The position numbers were made by a program, and so were the translations under genes. A model generated the notes under the pieces. It was given only the letters and a program-made list of their open reading frames with translations. It searched no databases and was not told the origin of the DNA. A stretch of DNA of 64,000 nt, taken from positions 1,736,001 to 1,800,000 of the forward strand of contig OZ244909.1 in NCBI GenBank assembly GCA_965221725.1, given 5' to 3'. This DNA comes from HK1 sp965221725. Lineage in GTDB: Bacteria; Pseudomonadota; Gammaproteobacteria; HK1. Of this stretch, positions 32,705 through 42,509 are shown piece after piece. Each line of letters opens with the position of its first letter. The first letter of the stretch is position 1.

Positions 32705-32899
32705 CCCGGAACCGCCGGGCCCCCGCACTCCGGCCGGTACCGTCAGCTTTCCCGGCGGCTGAACCGTTCCTCCTCCGCGGCGTACTCCTCGCCTCGTCCG
32801 CCGGCGCTGGGACCAACGGCCGGGGGCGCGGGAAGATCCATTGCGAGGCGACCGAGCCGGGGCCTGCCCACGTCGCGCTTCACGAGAAATGCCCCGGAA

Positions 32900-34195
32900 T
32901 CACCGGCCTCGGCGGTCGCTCGACTCGGCCGGGGCCGGCGCGCCGCCGTCGAGCCGGCGCAGAGCGGGTTGGGTGACGGCCATGACCACGACGATGACCG
33001 CGAGCACGCCGGCGTTGAGCGCAGCGGCGAACGGCGGGGACGTCACGGCGGCCACCACGCCGCCCAGGAGCCCCCCGAGCGGAACGAGGCTGAAGCAGAT
33101 GGTGTAGATCCCCATCACCCGGCCGCGCAGGGCGTCCGGCACCGCAAGCTGAAGCTGGGTCATCGAGGCGACGAAATACATCGACATGCACACCGCGGTG
33201 AGCATGCCGCAGACGAGGGCCAGCCCGTAGCCGATCGGAGCACCGGGCAGCAGGGCGACGCAGAGGGCGAAGCCGACGATCGCGACGGCCCCGCCCATCG
33301 GCGCCGCCACCATCAGGCGCCCGAGTCGCGGGCTGCGCTGCAACGAGGCCGCGATCAGATTCCCGGTGATCGCTCCGACCCCCGTGGCGGACAGGAGCAG
33401 GCCGTAGCCGGTCTCACCGACCCCGAGAAGCCGGGCGAATGCGGGCATGAGCTGAACGTAGGAGATGCCGAAAAAGGTGGTGGCGTAGGTGAGCAGGATC
33501 AGCACCCAGAAGAGCCGGTGCGAAGCGATGTACCGGATTCCGTCCACGAACTGCCGGCCGGAGTGCCCCGTCGCCAGCGGCACTTCCGCCGCCGGGGTGG
33601 GCGTGAAGCTCGCCATCACCCGGATCATGGCCATGAACCCGATCGCCCCGGCCGCGAAGACGGCCCAGGTGTCGACGAGAGCGATCACCACCCCGCCGAG
33701 GCCGGGGAGGAGCATGCGCGATCCCTGCCAGAGCATGGAGTTCAGCGCGACCGCGCTCATCATCTGCTCGCGCGGGATCAGGCTCGGGAAGAACGCCTGC
33801 CGACTGGGGAAGTCCAGGCCCGCAATCAGCGCGATGGCGGCGGCGATGGCGAGGACGTGCCAGACCGCCACCACCCCGGTGCCGTCGAGGGCGGCAAGGA
33901 GGACGAGGAGGCCGGCGATGATCGACGAGGTCACGATCAGCATCCGGCGCCGGTCCACCCGGTCCGCGATCACCCCGCCGGCGAGAGCGGCCACGATGGT
34001 GGGAATCGACGAGGCGGCGCCGAGGAACCCGAGGTGGAGCGGTGAGCCGCTCAGCTCGTAGACGAGCCACCCCTGACCCATGATGAGAAGCTGGAACCCC
34101 CCCACCGAGGCGGCGGAGCCCAGCCAGTAACGCCGGTACGGCGCGTGATGCAGCGCCCCGAACCGCGTGCTTGCGCCCGCGGACCGCCGGTTCAT
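32900..34195 (-). CDS. MFS transporter (EntS/MFS_3-like exporter)
   Basis: 431 residues from MNRRSAG, with about 12 membrane segments. Opening FGALHHAPYRRYWLGSAASVGGFQLLIMGQGWLVYEL and the loop GGVIADRVDRRRMLI are typical of the MFS_3 drug/siderophore exporters. Divergent from the molybdate importer. Substrate unknown. Confidence 0.87.
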   Translation of the reverse strand: MNRRSAGASTRFGALHHAPYRRYWLGSAASVGGFQLLIMGQGWLVYELSGSPLHLGFLGAASSIPTIVAALAGGVIADRVDRRRMLIVTSSIIAGLLVLLAALDGTGVVAVWHVLAIAAAIALIAGLDFPSRQAFFPSLIPREQMMSAVALNSMLWQGSRMLLPGLGGVVIALVDTWAVFAAGAIGFMAMIRVMASFTPTPAAEVPLATGHSGRQFVDGIRYIASHRLFWVLILLTYATTFFGISYVQLMPAFARLLGVGETGYGLLLSATGVGAITGNLIAASLQRSPRLGRLMVAAPMGGAVAIVGFALCVALLPGAPIGYGLALVCGMLTAVCMSMYFVASMTQLQLAVPDALRGRVMGIYTICFSLVPLGGLLGGVVAAVTSPPFAAALNAGVLAVIVVVMAVTQPALRRLDGGAPAPAESSDRRGR

Positions 34196-34334
34196 GCGCC
34201 GACCGTCGTGACGATTCCGGGATGCGCAGGCATCGCGCCTCCGGGAAGCCGTATCGGCATGTCCATCTCCGCCCGCGCCTTTCCATCTGTGCCAGAATCC
34301 ATCGTACCCCGACCCGCGGACGGACTTCGCACGC

Positions 34335-35402
34335 ATGACGCCGAGACCGATGCACCGCGGCGCTTCCACCGTCCGCCGTCCCCCGACCCACCCCCTCGAG
34401 CGGTTCCCGGCTGCGAGGGTGGATATTCACGGGCCGACGGCCGCGAAAACCCGGCCCGCGTCGAGAACACCGGGAGAGGCTGTCCACGCAGCCCTGCACG
34501 CCGCGCAAACTCCGTCGGCACCGGAAGGGCCACGGCACACCATCCGCGCGACGAGGCGCGCACGAAGGCGAGGGGTTCACCTGGCCCGGAAATCCCACCG
34601 ATTCCGGGCCCTCGCGCCCGTATGCGCACTCACGCTCGCTTTCGCCGTCGCCATCGCGCTCCCGGCGACGGCGGGGGCGGGGACGGGCGATCCGCCGCTG
34701 GTGGCGGCCGCCGCGAGCCTGCGCCATGCGTTCCCGGCGCTCGGCCGGGCGTGGGTGGAGGCCGGCGGGGTCCGGCCCGAGGTGAGCTTCGGCTCTTCGG
34801 GCAACCTCTATCGCCAGATCGCGCAGGGTGCACCGTTCGAACTCTTCCTCTCCGCCGACGAGGAGCAGGCGCTCAAGCTCGTCGCCGCGGGGACGACCGA
34901 AGGCGCGGGCATCGTATACGGCCTGGGGCGACTCGCTCTGCTCGTCCCGGAGCACTCGCGGCTCACGCTCGACCCGACGCTTGCGGATCTCGCGCGCGCC
35001 CTCGGCGACGGGCGCCTCGGCCGGCTCGCGATCGCGAACCCCGCACACGCTCCTTACGGGCGCGCGGCGCGCGAAGCGCTGGCCGGAGCCGCACTCTGGC
35101 CCCGACTCGGCGATCGGCTGCTGTTCGCGGAGAACGCGGCGCAGGCCGTGCAGTTCGCCCTCGCCCACGCCGCCGACGGCGGCATCGTGCCCTGGGCGCT
35201 CGTACTCTCCGAGCGCGTCTCGCGCAACGCCCACCACACGCTCCTCGACACCGCCATGCATGCACCCATCGCGCACCGCATGGTGCTGCTCGCGCCGGCG
35301 ACGCCACCGGCGCGGGCCCTGTTCCGGTTCCTCGCCGGGCCGGAAGCCCGGGCCATCTTCGAGCGCTTCGGGTTCACCGCGCCGGAACCGACACCGCCGT
35401 GA
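34335..35402 (+). CDS. modA: Molybdate-type ABC transporter, periplasmic binding protein
   Basis: Up to 355 residues as opened here, but the true start is probably later. The signal peptide is the stretch encoded from about 34605 (RALAPVCALTLAFAVAIALPATAGA), giving a mature protein of about 245 residues, the ModA size. No good ATG/GTG is close; a CTG at 34581 has GAGGGG 6 bases upstream. Family motifs: PPLVAAAASLRHAFPALGRAW, VSFGSSGNLYRQIAQGAPFELFLSAD. The leader DNA contains a CCCGGAAAT..CACCG repeat end (about 34585), perhaps having displaced the original start. Stop overlaps modB (GTGA). Confidence 0.82.
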   Translation: MTPRPMHRGASTVRRPPTHPLERFPAARVDIHGPTAAKTRPASRTPGEAVHAALHAAQTPSAPEGPRHTIRATRRARRRGVHLARKSHRFRALAPVCALTLAFAVAIALPATAGAGTGDPPLVAAAASLRHAFPALGRAWVEAGGVRPEVSFGSSGNLYRQIAQGAPFELFLSADEEQALKLVAAGTTEGAGIVYGLGRLALLVPEHSRLTLDPTLADLARALGDGRLGRLAIANPAHAPYGRAAREALAGAALWPRLGDRLLFAENAAQAVQFALAHAADGGIVPWALVLSERVSRNAHHTLLDTAMHAPIAHRMVLLAPATPPARALFRFLAGPEARAIFERFGFTAPEPTPP

Positions 35403-36061
35403 ACGCCGCGCCCATTCTCCTTTCGCTCCAGCTCGCGGGGTGGACCGCGCTGCTCATGCTGCCGCTGGGGCTGTTCGCGGGCCGGGCTCTGGCGTGGCGG
35501 CGCTTCCGCGGCAAGGCGCTGGTGGAGGCCGCAGTGGCCCTGCCGCTCGTGCTGCCGCCGACCGTCCTCGGCTACTACCTGCTCGTCGCCTTCAGCCCCG
35601 ACGCCGCCCTCGGCGGCGCGTTCGAGTGGCTGACGGGGGAGGTCCTGGCGTTCAGCTTCCCCGGTCTCGTCGTCGCCTCGGTGATCTTCAACCTCCCGTT
35701 CGCGGTGCTGCCGATGCAGCAGGCGTTCGCCGCGATCCCCCACGAGATCCGCGAGGCGGCGTGGGTCAGCGGTCTCTCCGGCCCGGCGACGCTCGCCCGG
35801 ATCGAGCTGCCCATCGCGTGGCCCGGCGTGCTCGCGGCCTTCGTGCTCACCTTCACGCACACCCTCGGGGAGTTCGGGGTGGTACTGATGGTCGGGGGCA
35901 ACATTCCGTCCCGCACCCGGACGCTCTCCATCGCCATCTACGACCGGGTCCAGGCGTTCGACATGGAGGCGGCGGGGCTGCTCTCGGCCGTGCTGCTCGC
36001 CGCATCGCTCGTCGCCATGGCCCTGGTGCGCGCACTGGCCGGCCGCGCGGTCCGGGTCTGA
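35399..36061 (+). CDS. modB: Molybdate ABC transporter permease
   Basis: 220 residues, GTG start overlapping modA by 4 bases. Five membrane segments; LPLVLPPTVLGYYLLVAF and the EAA-type loop EIREAAWVSGLSGPATLARIELP; HTLGEFGVVLMVGGNIPSRTRTLSIAIYD is a ModB signature. Confidence 0.92.
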   Translation: MNAAPILLSLQLAGWTALLMLPLGLFAGRALAWRRFRGKALVEAAVALPLVLPPTVLGYYLLVAFSPDAALGGAFEWLTGEVLAFSFPGLVVASVIFNLPFAVLPMQQAFAAIPHEIREAAWVSGLSGPATLARIELPIAWPGVLAAFVLTFTHTLGEFGVVLMVGGNIPSRTRTLSIAIYDRVQAFDMEAAGLLSAVLLAASLVAMALVRALAGRAVRV

Positions 36062-36170
36062 ACGCGGGCCGGCCCATCATGCCGATGCGCGAATCCAGTG
36101 GAGCCCCTCCCAGGACGGTTCCACGAATGTCGGCTCCCATGGCCACCGTGCCGGCGCCGCGAGTCCGACC

Positions 36171-37295
36171 GTGACGGCGGCCCCCGACGTTCGCGGCCTG
36201 CGGGTGCGGCTGCGCCAGGACCACCCCGTCGCGCTCGACGTGGCGTTCGAGTGCGGGGCGGGCGAACTGCTCGCCCTCGTCGGCCCGTCCGGGAGCGGCA
36301 AGACCACGGTGCTGCGGTGCATTGCGGGGCTCGCGACCCCCCGGGAAGGGGAAGTCACCTGCGACGGGGCGGTCTGGCTCGACCGGCGCGGCGACGTCGC
36401 GGTCTCGCCGCAACGCCGCCGGGCGGGGCTGGTGTTCCAGCACTACGCGCTGTTTCCGCACCTCGATGCGCTCGCCAACGTCACCAGCGCGATGTCCCAT
36501 GTGCCGCGCGAAGAGCGCGCCGCGCGGGCCCGGGCGCTGCTGGCACGGGTCAACATGGAGGGGCTGGAGGCGCGCAGACCCTCTGCACTCTCCGGCGGCC
36601 AGCGCCAGCGGATCGCGCTCGCGCGGGCCCTGGCCCGGGACCCCCGGGTGCTGCTGCTCGACGAGCCGTTCTCCGCCGTCGATCAGCTCACCCGGCGGCG
36701 GCTCCGACTCGAGCTCGTGCAGCTTCGCCGCGAGATCCGCATCCCCATGGTGCTGGTCACGCACGACCTCGAAGAGGCCCAGCTCCTCGGCGACCGGCTG
36801 AGCGTGCTGCACCACGGGCGGACGTTGCAGACGGGGAGGCTCGAGGACGTGATGCGCCGACCCGCCGGCGCCCTGGTGGCGCGCCTGCTCGACCAGCGCA
36901 ACGTGTTCGCCGGGGTCGTCTCGCACCACGACGAAGGGGCGGGAACGACCTGGCTCGACTGGGCCGGCACCAGGATCGAGTGTGCGCTGGCGACCCGGTT
37001 CGCGCCCGGTCGCCGGGTCGACTGGATGGTGCCGGAATCGCACGTGGTGATGCATCGCCGCGGACGGCCGTCGCGCGGTGAGCGCGAAAATCCGGTCCGC
37101 GGCATCGTCCGCGATGTCGCCATCCTCGGCGGCGACGCCCGCGTGACCCTCGACTTGCACGGCGCGGACACGCCTCTCACCTTCGAGGTGTCCGCCCATG
37201 TGGCGAAACGGAACGGGATCGCGGCCGGGGCCGAGGCCGGCGTGTCACTGCTCGCGGACGGCATCCACCTGATGGCGACGGAGGCCGCGGACTGA
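36171..37295 (+). CDS. modC: Molybdate ABC transporter ATP-binding protein
   Basis: 374 residues, GTG start 109 bases after modB. Walker A GPSGSGKT, signature LSGGQRQR, Walker B VLLLDEPFSAVD, switch His in LVTHD; the C-terminal TOBE/MOP-like region after residue 285 (RENPVRGIVRDVAILGG) binds oxyanion for feedback. A dispersed-repeat end lies about 40 bases after the stop. Confidence 0.92.
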   Translation: MTAAPDVRGLRVRLRQDHPVALDVAFECGAGELLALVGPSGSGKTTVLRCIAGLATPREGEVTCDGAVWLDRRGDVAVSPQRRRAGLVFQHYALFPHLDALANVTSAMSHVPREERAARARALLARVNMEGLEARRPSALSGGQRQRIALARALARDPRVLLLDEPFSAVDQLTRRRLRLELVQLRREIRIPMVLVTHDLEEAQLLGDRLSVLHHGRTLQTGRLEDVMRRPAGALVARLLDQRNVFAGVVSHHDEGAGTTWLDWAGTRIECALATRFAPGRRVDWMVPESHVVMHRRGRPSRGERENPVRGIVRDVAILGGDARVTLDLHGADTPLTFEVSAHVAKRNGIAAGAEAGVSLLADGIHLMATEAAD

Positions 37296-37487
37296 TCGGG
37301 CCGGGTAGTCGGCCTCGTGACTCGGGGCCTCGTGGCCCGGAATTTCCGGGCTGAGCTTCGGAGAAAACCCACCGCCCGAGAACTGCTGCGCCACTCTCTT
37401 CATTCTTGCCGGGTCTCGCTTTACGCCTTCCCGGCCATAAACCGATTCCACTACACTGCCGCCCTGTCCCGCATCACCCGAATCCCG

Positions 37488-38078
37488 ATGGCGCAACCGG
37501 CACTCGACAGCGCTGCTTCCGCTCGACCCGGGGCGACCGGTAGGGCGACTTATCAGGACGTTCTCGATGCGCCGCCGCATCGCGTCGCCGAAATCATCGA
37601 GGGAACGCTCTACACGAACCCGCGACCGGCCGCGCCCCATGCGCTGGCAAGCTCGGTGCTGGGTCTGAGAGTCGGAAGTGCCTACTACGACAAGACTGGC
37701 GGTCCCGGTGGATGGTGGATCATCTTCGAGCCGGAGCTGCATCTTGGCAAGGACATCCTGGTGCCGGATCTTGCGGGTTGGCGCCGGGAGCGGATGCCGG
37801 AGTATCCCGACACCGCGTACTTCAGCCTCGCGCCGGACTGGGTGTGCGAGGTGCTGTCCCCCTCGACCCGCCGACTCGATCTCCACGGCAAGCGCCCGAT
37901 CTACGCCCGCGAAGGCGTGCCGCACCTGTGGCTTGTCGATCCGGCGGATCGCGCTCTGGAGGCGTTCGCGCTTCGCGGCGGTGAGTGGGTGCTGATCGCC
38001 AGCGCCAAGGACGACGAGCCCGTGTGCATCCGTCCCTTCGATGCGGTCACGTTCAGCCTGGGTGATCTCTGGCCCTGA
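37488..38078 (+). CDS. Uma2-family (DUF820) putative restriction-fold endonuclease
   Basis: 196 residues from MAQPALD; an upstream extension through repeat-like DNA is not used. HRVAEIIEGTLYTNPRP opening, then the PD-(D/E)xK-type core: IFEPELHLGKDILVPDLAGWRRE (the D in VPDLAG) and WVCEVLSPSTRRLDLHGKRPIYAREGVPHLWLVDP (E, K). Uma2 proteins are abundant; their function is unknown, although the nuclease fold is well recognised. Confidence 0.88.
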   Translation: MAQPALDSAASARPGATGRATYQDVLDAPPHRVAEIIEGTLYTNPRPAAPHALASSVLGLRVGSAYYDKTGGPGGWWIIFEPELHLGKDILVPDLAGWRRERMPEYPDTAYFSLAPDWVCEVLSPSTRRLDLHGKRPIYAREGVPHLWLVDPADRALEAFALRGGEWVLIASAKDDEPVCIRPFDAVTFSLGDLWP

Positions 38079-38116
38079 GCGGTCGGCTTCCGCCCTGCCG
38101 GCGACGGCGGGCCGGA

Positions 38117-38207
38117 CCTGCATTTCCCACCATGCATTTCCCGGCAAGGAGCGGAGAACTGCTCGGGCCGGCATGGCTCCGGTTCAGGAGCGACCGAGAA
38201 ATGCGGG
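38117..38207. repeat. About 90-bp dispersed repeat (second class)
   Basis: Inverted ends of the CCCGCATTTC type around a core GGAGAACTGCTC ... ATGGCTCCGGTTC, shared with 42875-42961, 55985-56060 and 57465-57555. Lies between the Uma2 stop and the methyltransferase stop. Confidence 0.7.
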
Positions 38208-38214
38208 CCGGACG

Positions 38215-38808
38215 TCACTCCGCCCGGTCGAGTTCGAACATCACCACGCCGGACCGCCGCGCGACGAATACCCCGGCGCCGGCGCAGATGAAAGCGGGGT
38301 CGAGCCGGCGCCGGTACCAGACCCCCTCCCTCAGGTAGCCGTTGCCGTCGGTGCGGGCCTGGTCGCAGTTCTCCTCCCAGTCCTCGCGCGTCAGGGCGCC
38401 GAACCAGAGCGCTCCGCGGCACAGCCGCGCGAGGTTCCGGAGCGCCAGCTCCGCCTCGGGGTCGTCGAGATACTGCAGCACGTCCTGGCAGATGACGAGG
38501 TCGAACCGGTGCCGCGAACGGAAGGTGACCACCGAGTCGTGCACCCAGCCGAACTCGGCGCACAGGTGCTCGCTCACCTCGACCCCGATGTAGCGGGCAC
38601 GCGGAAAGCGGGCGAGAAGCGGATCGCGCAGCCGACCCAGACCGCAACCGAGATCGAGGATCCAGCGCACCTGGATCCTGAGGTAGTCGAGGTAGCTGCC
38701 CAGGAGCCGCGCCTGGATCTCGACATCGTCGGGGCTCGCGACCCGGGTGCGGGGGTCGAGGTAGAAGCGTTCGTAATACGCAGCGTCGAAGTCGAATCGG
38801 GAAGGCAT
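38215..38808 (-). CDS. Class I SAM-dependent methyltransferase
   Basis: 197 residues. SAM motif I WILDLGCGLGRLRDPLL, acidic residue in YIGVEVSEHLCAEFG, and VICQDVLQYLDDPEAELALRNLARL (motif IV to post-motif). A Rossmann methyltransferase for a small molecule or protein; substrate unknown. Sits behind hisD on the same strand but 177 bases away. Confidence 0.88.
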   Translation of the reverse strand: MPSRFDFDAAYYERFYLDPRTRVASPDDVEIQARLLGSYLDYLRIQVRWILDLGCGLGRLRDPLLARFPRARYIGVEVSEHLCAEFGWVHDSVVTFRSRHRFDLVICQDVLQYLDDPEAELALRNLARLCRGALWFGALTREDWEENCDQARTDGNGYLREGVWYRRRLDPAFICAGAGVFVARRSGVVMFELDRAE

Positions 38809-38985
38809 GGGCAATTCGGCTCACGAGTGCCGGCGAAGCCGCGAGGGCTCAGTCGCCGGCGCCTTCGGTGGATCCATGGTTCCGGGTGACCCTGGCATCC
38901 CGCGCACCCCCGGAGCCTCGCCGCGCCGCGGGTCGAATCAGCCGCGGGCATGGTCCGGCATCCCACCCGCACTTCGGGCAATGGT

Positions 38986-40404
38986 TCACGTCGGATTACG
39001 CTGCGACCCGCCGGCGCTTCCAGTGCCAACCGAGTTCGCAGTGACCTCCACCCCTCCCGAGCCTCCCGAGTCCGCGATGGCGCTGCCGTCGTCCGAGCCT
39101 CGAAGCTCGGCCGAGTGGGCGTGGGCGGTCAGCCCCTCGCCGCGCGCAAGCGTCGACGCGATGCCGGCGAGGCGGCGGGCGCCGCGGACCGAACAACCGA
39201 CGACGCTGGTGCGCTTCTGGAAGTCGTACACCCCGAGCGGCGAGGAGAACCGCGCGGTGCGGGCGGTCGGGAGCACGTGGTTCGGGCCGGCGCAGTAGTC
39301 ACCGAACGCCTCGGGAGTGCGGGCGCCGAGGAAGACGGCGCCGGCGTGGCGCACGCCTTCGATCCGGCGCTCCGCATCCGCCACCGCTAGCTCCAGGTGC
39401 TCGGGCGCGAGCCGGTTGACCAACCCGATGGCCTCGTCGAGGTCACGCACCTCGATCAGTGCGCCGTGGGCGGCGAGGGAACGGGCAATGATGTCCGCGC
39501 GCGCAAGCGCCGGCAGCATCGACGCGATGGCGGCTTCCACCCGGTCCAGAAACTCGCGGTCCGGCGAGATCAGGATCGCGCGCGCCTCCTCGTCGTGCTC
39601 GGCCTGCGAGAACAGATCCATCGCGATCCACTCCGCCGGGGCACTCCCGTCGCAGACGATCACGATCTCCGACGGCCCCGCCACCATGTCGATGCCCACG
39701 GTACCGAACACCTGCCGCTTCGCCGCCGCCACATACCGGTTCCCGGGCCCGACGATCTTGTCCACCGCCCGGATCGGCCCGGCCCCGAACGCGAGCGCCG
39801 CGACCGCCTGCGCGCCGCCGATGGTCCACACCTCGTCGATCTCCGCCAGCCTCGCCGCCGCGAGCACCAGCGGATTCAGCGCCCCCGACGGGGCGGGCAC
39901 CGTCATGACGATCTCCGCGACCCCGGCCACCCGAGCCGGAATGGCGTTCATCAGCACCGAGGACGGGTAGCTCGCCCGCCCCCCCGGCACATAGACCCCG
40001 ACGCGGTCGAGCGGCGTGACCCGCTGCCCGAGCGTCGACCCGTCCTCGTCGAGGTAGTGCCACGACGCCTGGCGCTGGCGTTCGTGGTAGCGGCGGATGC
40101 GGTGCGCCGCCTCGGTGAGCGCGGTCCGCTCGGCCGCGCCGACCGTATCCCGGGCCGTGTCCAGATCCTTCGCCGGAACGCGCAGCGAGGAGAGGGTGTC
40201 CGCCGCCACCGCGTCGAACCGACGGGTGTACGCGAGCACCGCCGCCTCGCCCTCGCGGCGCACCGCGGCGATGACCTCGCGCACCGCGGCATCGACGTCC
40301 GGGCCGGTGTCGGCGGACGCCGCGAGCAGTGACTCGAAACGCTCCGGGAAGTCGCTCTGCCGGGAACGAAGCCGGGCCACGGCAAGGGGGGAATTCATCG
40401 GCAT
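38986..40404 (-). CDS. hisD: Histidinol dehydrogenase
   Basis: 472 residues; start at 40404 with GGGAG 7 bases before. VDKIVGPGNRYVAAAK, FGTVGIDMVAGPSE, Zn/catalytic block SQAEHDEEARAILIS, GPNHVLPT and GLTAHAHSAELRG. Two NAD-dependent oxidations of L-histidinol to L-histidine. A Ser/Gly-rich tail of about 30 residues extends beyond the usual C-terminus. Follows hisG by 118 bases. Confidence 0.96.
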   Translation of the reverse strand: MPMNSPLAVARLRSRQSDFPERFESLLAASADTGPDVDAAVREVIAAVRREGEAAVLAYTRRFDAVAADTLSSLRVPAKDLDTARDTVGAAERTALTEAAHRIRRYHERQRQASWHYLDEDGSTLGQRVTPLDRVGVYVPGGRASYPSSVLMNAIPARVAGVAEIVMTVPAPSGALNPLVLAAARLAEIDEVWTIGGAQAVAALAFGAGPIRAVDKIVGPGNRYVAAAKRQVFGTVGIDMVAGPSEIVIVCDGSAPAEWIAMDLFSQAEHDEEARAILISPDREFLDRVEAAIASMLPALARADIIARSLAAHGALIEVRDLDEAIGLVNRLAPEHLELAVADAERRIEGVRHAGAVFLGARTPEAFGDYCAGPNHVLPTARTARFSSPLGVYDFQKRTSVVGCSVRGARRLAGIASTLARGEGLTAHAHSAELRGSDDGSAIADSGGSGGVEVTANSVGTGSAGGSQRNPT

Positions 40405-40522
40405 GCGTCATCTCCCGCCACCGCACGCCCGAAGGGTTCGACGAGCCCCGGCCCCTCCGCCCGCGAACTCCACGGAAGGCCGCTCCGCGGGGAGCGGCGT
40501 CGCACCGCCGCGATTGCCGCCG

Positions 40523-41164
40523 TCACCGGCATCCGCCGCCGTCTGCCGCCGCCGCCCCGGCGATGCGCCCGACGAGCGCGGAGACCCTCCGGTGCGAAAG
40601 CTTCATCGCGGCCTTGTTCACCACGAGTCGCGCGCTGATCGCGGCGATCTCCTCGCGCACCGTGAGACCGTTCGCGGCGAGCGTCGCGCCGGTGTCGACG
40701 AGATCGACGATGCAGTCCGCGAGACCGACCGCGGGGGCGATTTCCATCGAGCCGTAGAGGCGGATGATCTCGGCCTGCATGCCCTTGTCCGCGAAGAACC
40801 GCCGCGTCGTCTCCACGTACTTGGTGGCAACTCTCGGCCGCGAGCGCGCGGGCTTTGCGGGCGTGGGCTCGGCGAGCACGAGCCGGCAACGGGCAATGCC
40901 GAGATCGAGCGGCTCGTAGAGCCCCGCCCCCTGATGCTCCAGCAGAACGTCCTTGCCCGTGATGCCGAAGTCCGCCGCACCATGCTCGACGAAGGTGGGA
41001 ACATCCTGCGCCCGCAGCATGAGGACCCGCACGTCCGGGAGCGAGGTCGCGATGCACAGCCGCCGGCTGTCGGCAGGGTCGTCGTCGAGCTCGATGCCCG
41101 CGCGCGCGAGCAGGGGGGTCACGGCGGCGCCGATCCGACCCTTCGACAGCGCGACGGTCAGCAT
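40523..41164 (-). CDS. hisG: ATP phosphoribosyltransferase, short form
   Basis: 213 residues, lacking the C-terminal regulatory domain of the long form. LSKGRI start, ADFGITGKDVLLE, and the PRPP loop ENGTTL-like region replaced by DLVDTGATLAANGL. Short HisG works as a complex with HisZ, which is not in this window. First step of histidine synthesis. 31 bases after murA. Confidence 0.94.
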   Translation of the reverse strand: MLTVALSKGRIGAAVTPLLARAGIELDDDPADSRRLCIATSLPDVRVLMLRAQDVPTFVEHGAADFGITGKDVLLEHQGAGLYEPLDLGIARCRLVLAEPTPAKPARSRPRVATKYVETTRRFFADKGMQAEIIRLYGSMEIAPAVGLADCIVDLVDTGATLAANGLTVREEIAAISARLVVNKAAMKLSHRRVSALVGRIAGAAAADGGGCR

Positions 41165-41195
41165 TGGCCAACGTGGCAGATGCGTCCCGCCACCG

Positions 41196-42455
41196 TCACG
41201 CCGGCACCCTGCGGATGCGGGCGCCGAGCTTCGCGAGCTTCTCCTCGATGCTCTCGTAGCCGCGGTCGATGTGGTAGATGCGCTCCACCACCGTGTCGCC
41301 TTCCGCCACCAGCCCGGCCAGCACCAGGCTCGCGGATGCCCGCAGATCGGTGGCCATGACCGGCGCCGCGGTCAGTCGGTCCACGCCCCGAATGACCGCC
41401 GTGTTGCCTTCGAGCTGGATGTCCGCGCCCATGCGCTGGAGCTCCTGGACGTGCATGAAACGGTTCTCGAACACCGTCTCCGAGATCGTCCCGGTGCCGT
41501 TGGCGACGACATTGAGGGAGGTGAACTGGGCCTGCATGTCGGTGGGGAACGCCGGGTAGGGCGAGGTGCGGATGTTGGTGGCGCGGGGGCGGCATCCCTT
41601 CATGTCCAGATCGATCCACCGATCCCCGACCTCGACACAGGCGCCGGCCTCGCGCAGCTTCTCGATGACCGCCTCCAGCATGCGCGGCCGCGTGTCCTTG
41701 ATCCTGACGCGCCCGCCGGTGATGGCGGCGGCGGCCAGATAGGTGCCGCTTTCGATGCGGTCGGGGAGTACGTCGTAGTGCGTTCCGCACAGCCGGTCGA
41801 CACCCTCCACCGAGATCGTGTCGCTGCCGGCCCCGCTGACCTTCGCGCCCATGGTGTTCAGGCAGTTCGCGAGGTCGACGACCTCCGGCTCCCGGGCCGC
41901 ATTCTCGATGACGGTGGTCCCCTCGGCGAGGGTCGCCGCCATCATCAGATTTTCGGTGCCGGTGACGGTGACGAGGTCCATGACCAGGTGCGCGGCCTTG
42001 AGCCGGCTTGCCTTCGCGTGGATGTAGCCGCCCTCGACGTGGATGTCCGCACCCATCTTGACCAGCCCCTCGATGTGCAGATTGACGGGGCGCGACCCGA
42101 TGGCGCAGCCGCCCGGCAGGGAGACGACCGCCTTGCCGAAGCGGGCGAGCATCGGCCCGAGGACCAGGATCGACGCGCGCATCGACTTCACGAGTTCGTA
42201 GGGGGCGAACAGCTCGCGAATCGAGGAACAGTCGACCTCGATGTTCATGCGCTCGTCGACCACGAGCTCGATGCCCATGCGCCCGAGCAGCTCCATGGTG
42301 GTGGTGATGTCCTGCAGGTGGGGGATGTTTCCGAGCTTGACCGGCCCGTCCGCAAGCAGGGTGGCGGCGAGAATCGGCAAGGCCGCGTTCTTGGCGCCGG
42401 AGATGCGGATCTCCCCTTCCAGCGGAGTCCCGCCGGTGATGATGAGTTTATCCAT
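41196..42455 (-). CDS. murA: UDP-N-acetylglucosamine 1-carboxyvinyltransferase
   Basis: 419 residues, the standard MurA length. SGAKNAALPILAATLLADGP with the catalytic Lys22-Asn23; active-site Cys in SLPGGCAIGSRPVNLH (the fosfomycin-reactive Cys is present); DLRASASLVLAGLVAEG near the end. First committed step of peptidoglycan. The gene order bolA-murA-hisG-hisD matches many gamma- and betaproteobacteria. Confidence 0.97.
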   Translation of the reverse strand: MDKLIITGGTPLEGEIRISGAKNAALPILAATLLADGPVKLGNIPHLQDITTTMELLGRMGIELVVDERMNIEVDCSSIRELFAPYELVKSMRASILVLGPMLARFGKAVVSLPGGCAIGSRPVNLHIEGLVKMGADIHVEGGYIHAKASRLKAAHLVMDLVTVTGTENLMMAATLAEGTTVIENAAREPEVVDLANCLNTMGAKVSGAGSDTISVEGVDRLCGTHYDVLPDRIESGTYLAAAAITGGRVRIKDTRPRMLEAVIEKLREAGACVEVGDRWIDLDMKGCRPRATNIRTSPYPAFPTDMQAQFTSLNVVANGTGTISETVFENRFMHVQELQRMGADIQLEGNTAVIRGVDRLTAAPVMATDLRASASLVLAGLVAEGDTVVERIYHIDRGYESIEEKLAKLGARIRRVPA

Positions 42456-42509
42456 TCGGGGCCGGCCGAACGCCCTCGCCGGACCGCGCGGCTCGTGGCG
42501 AACGCTGCG

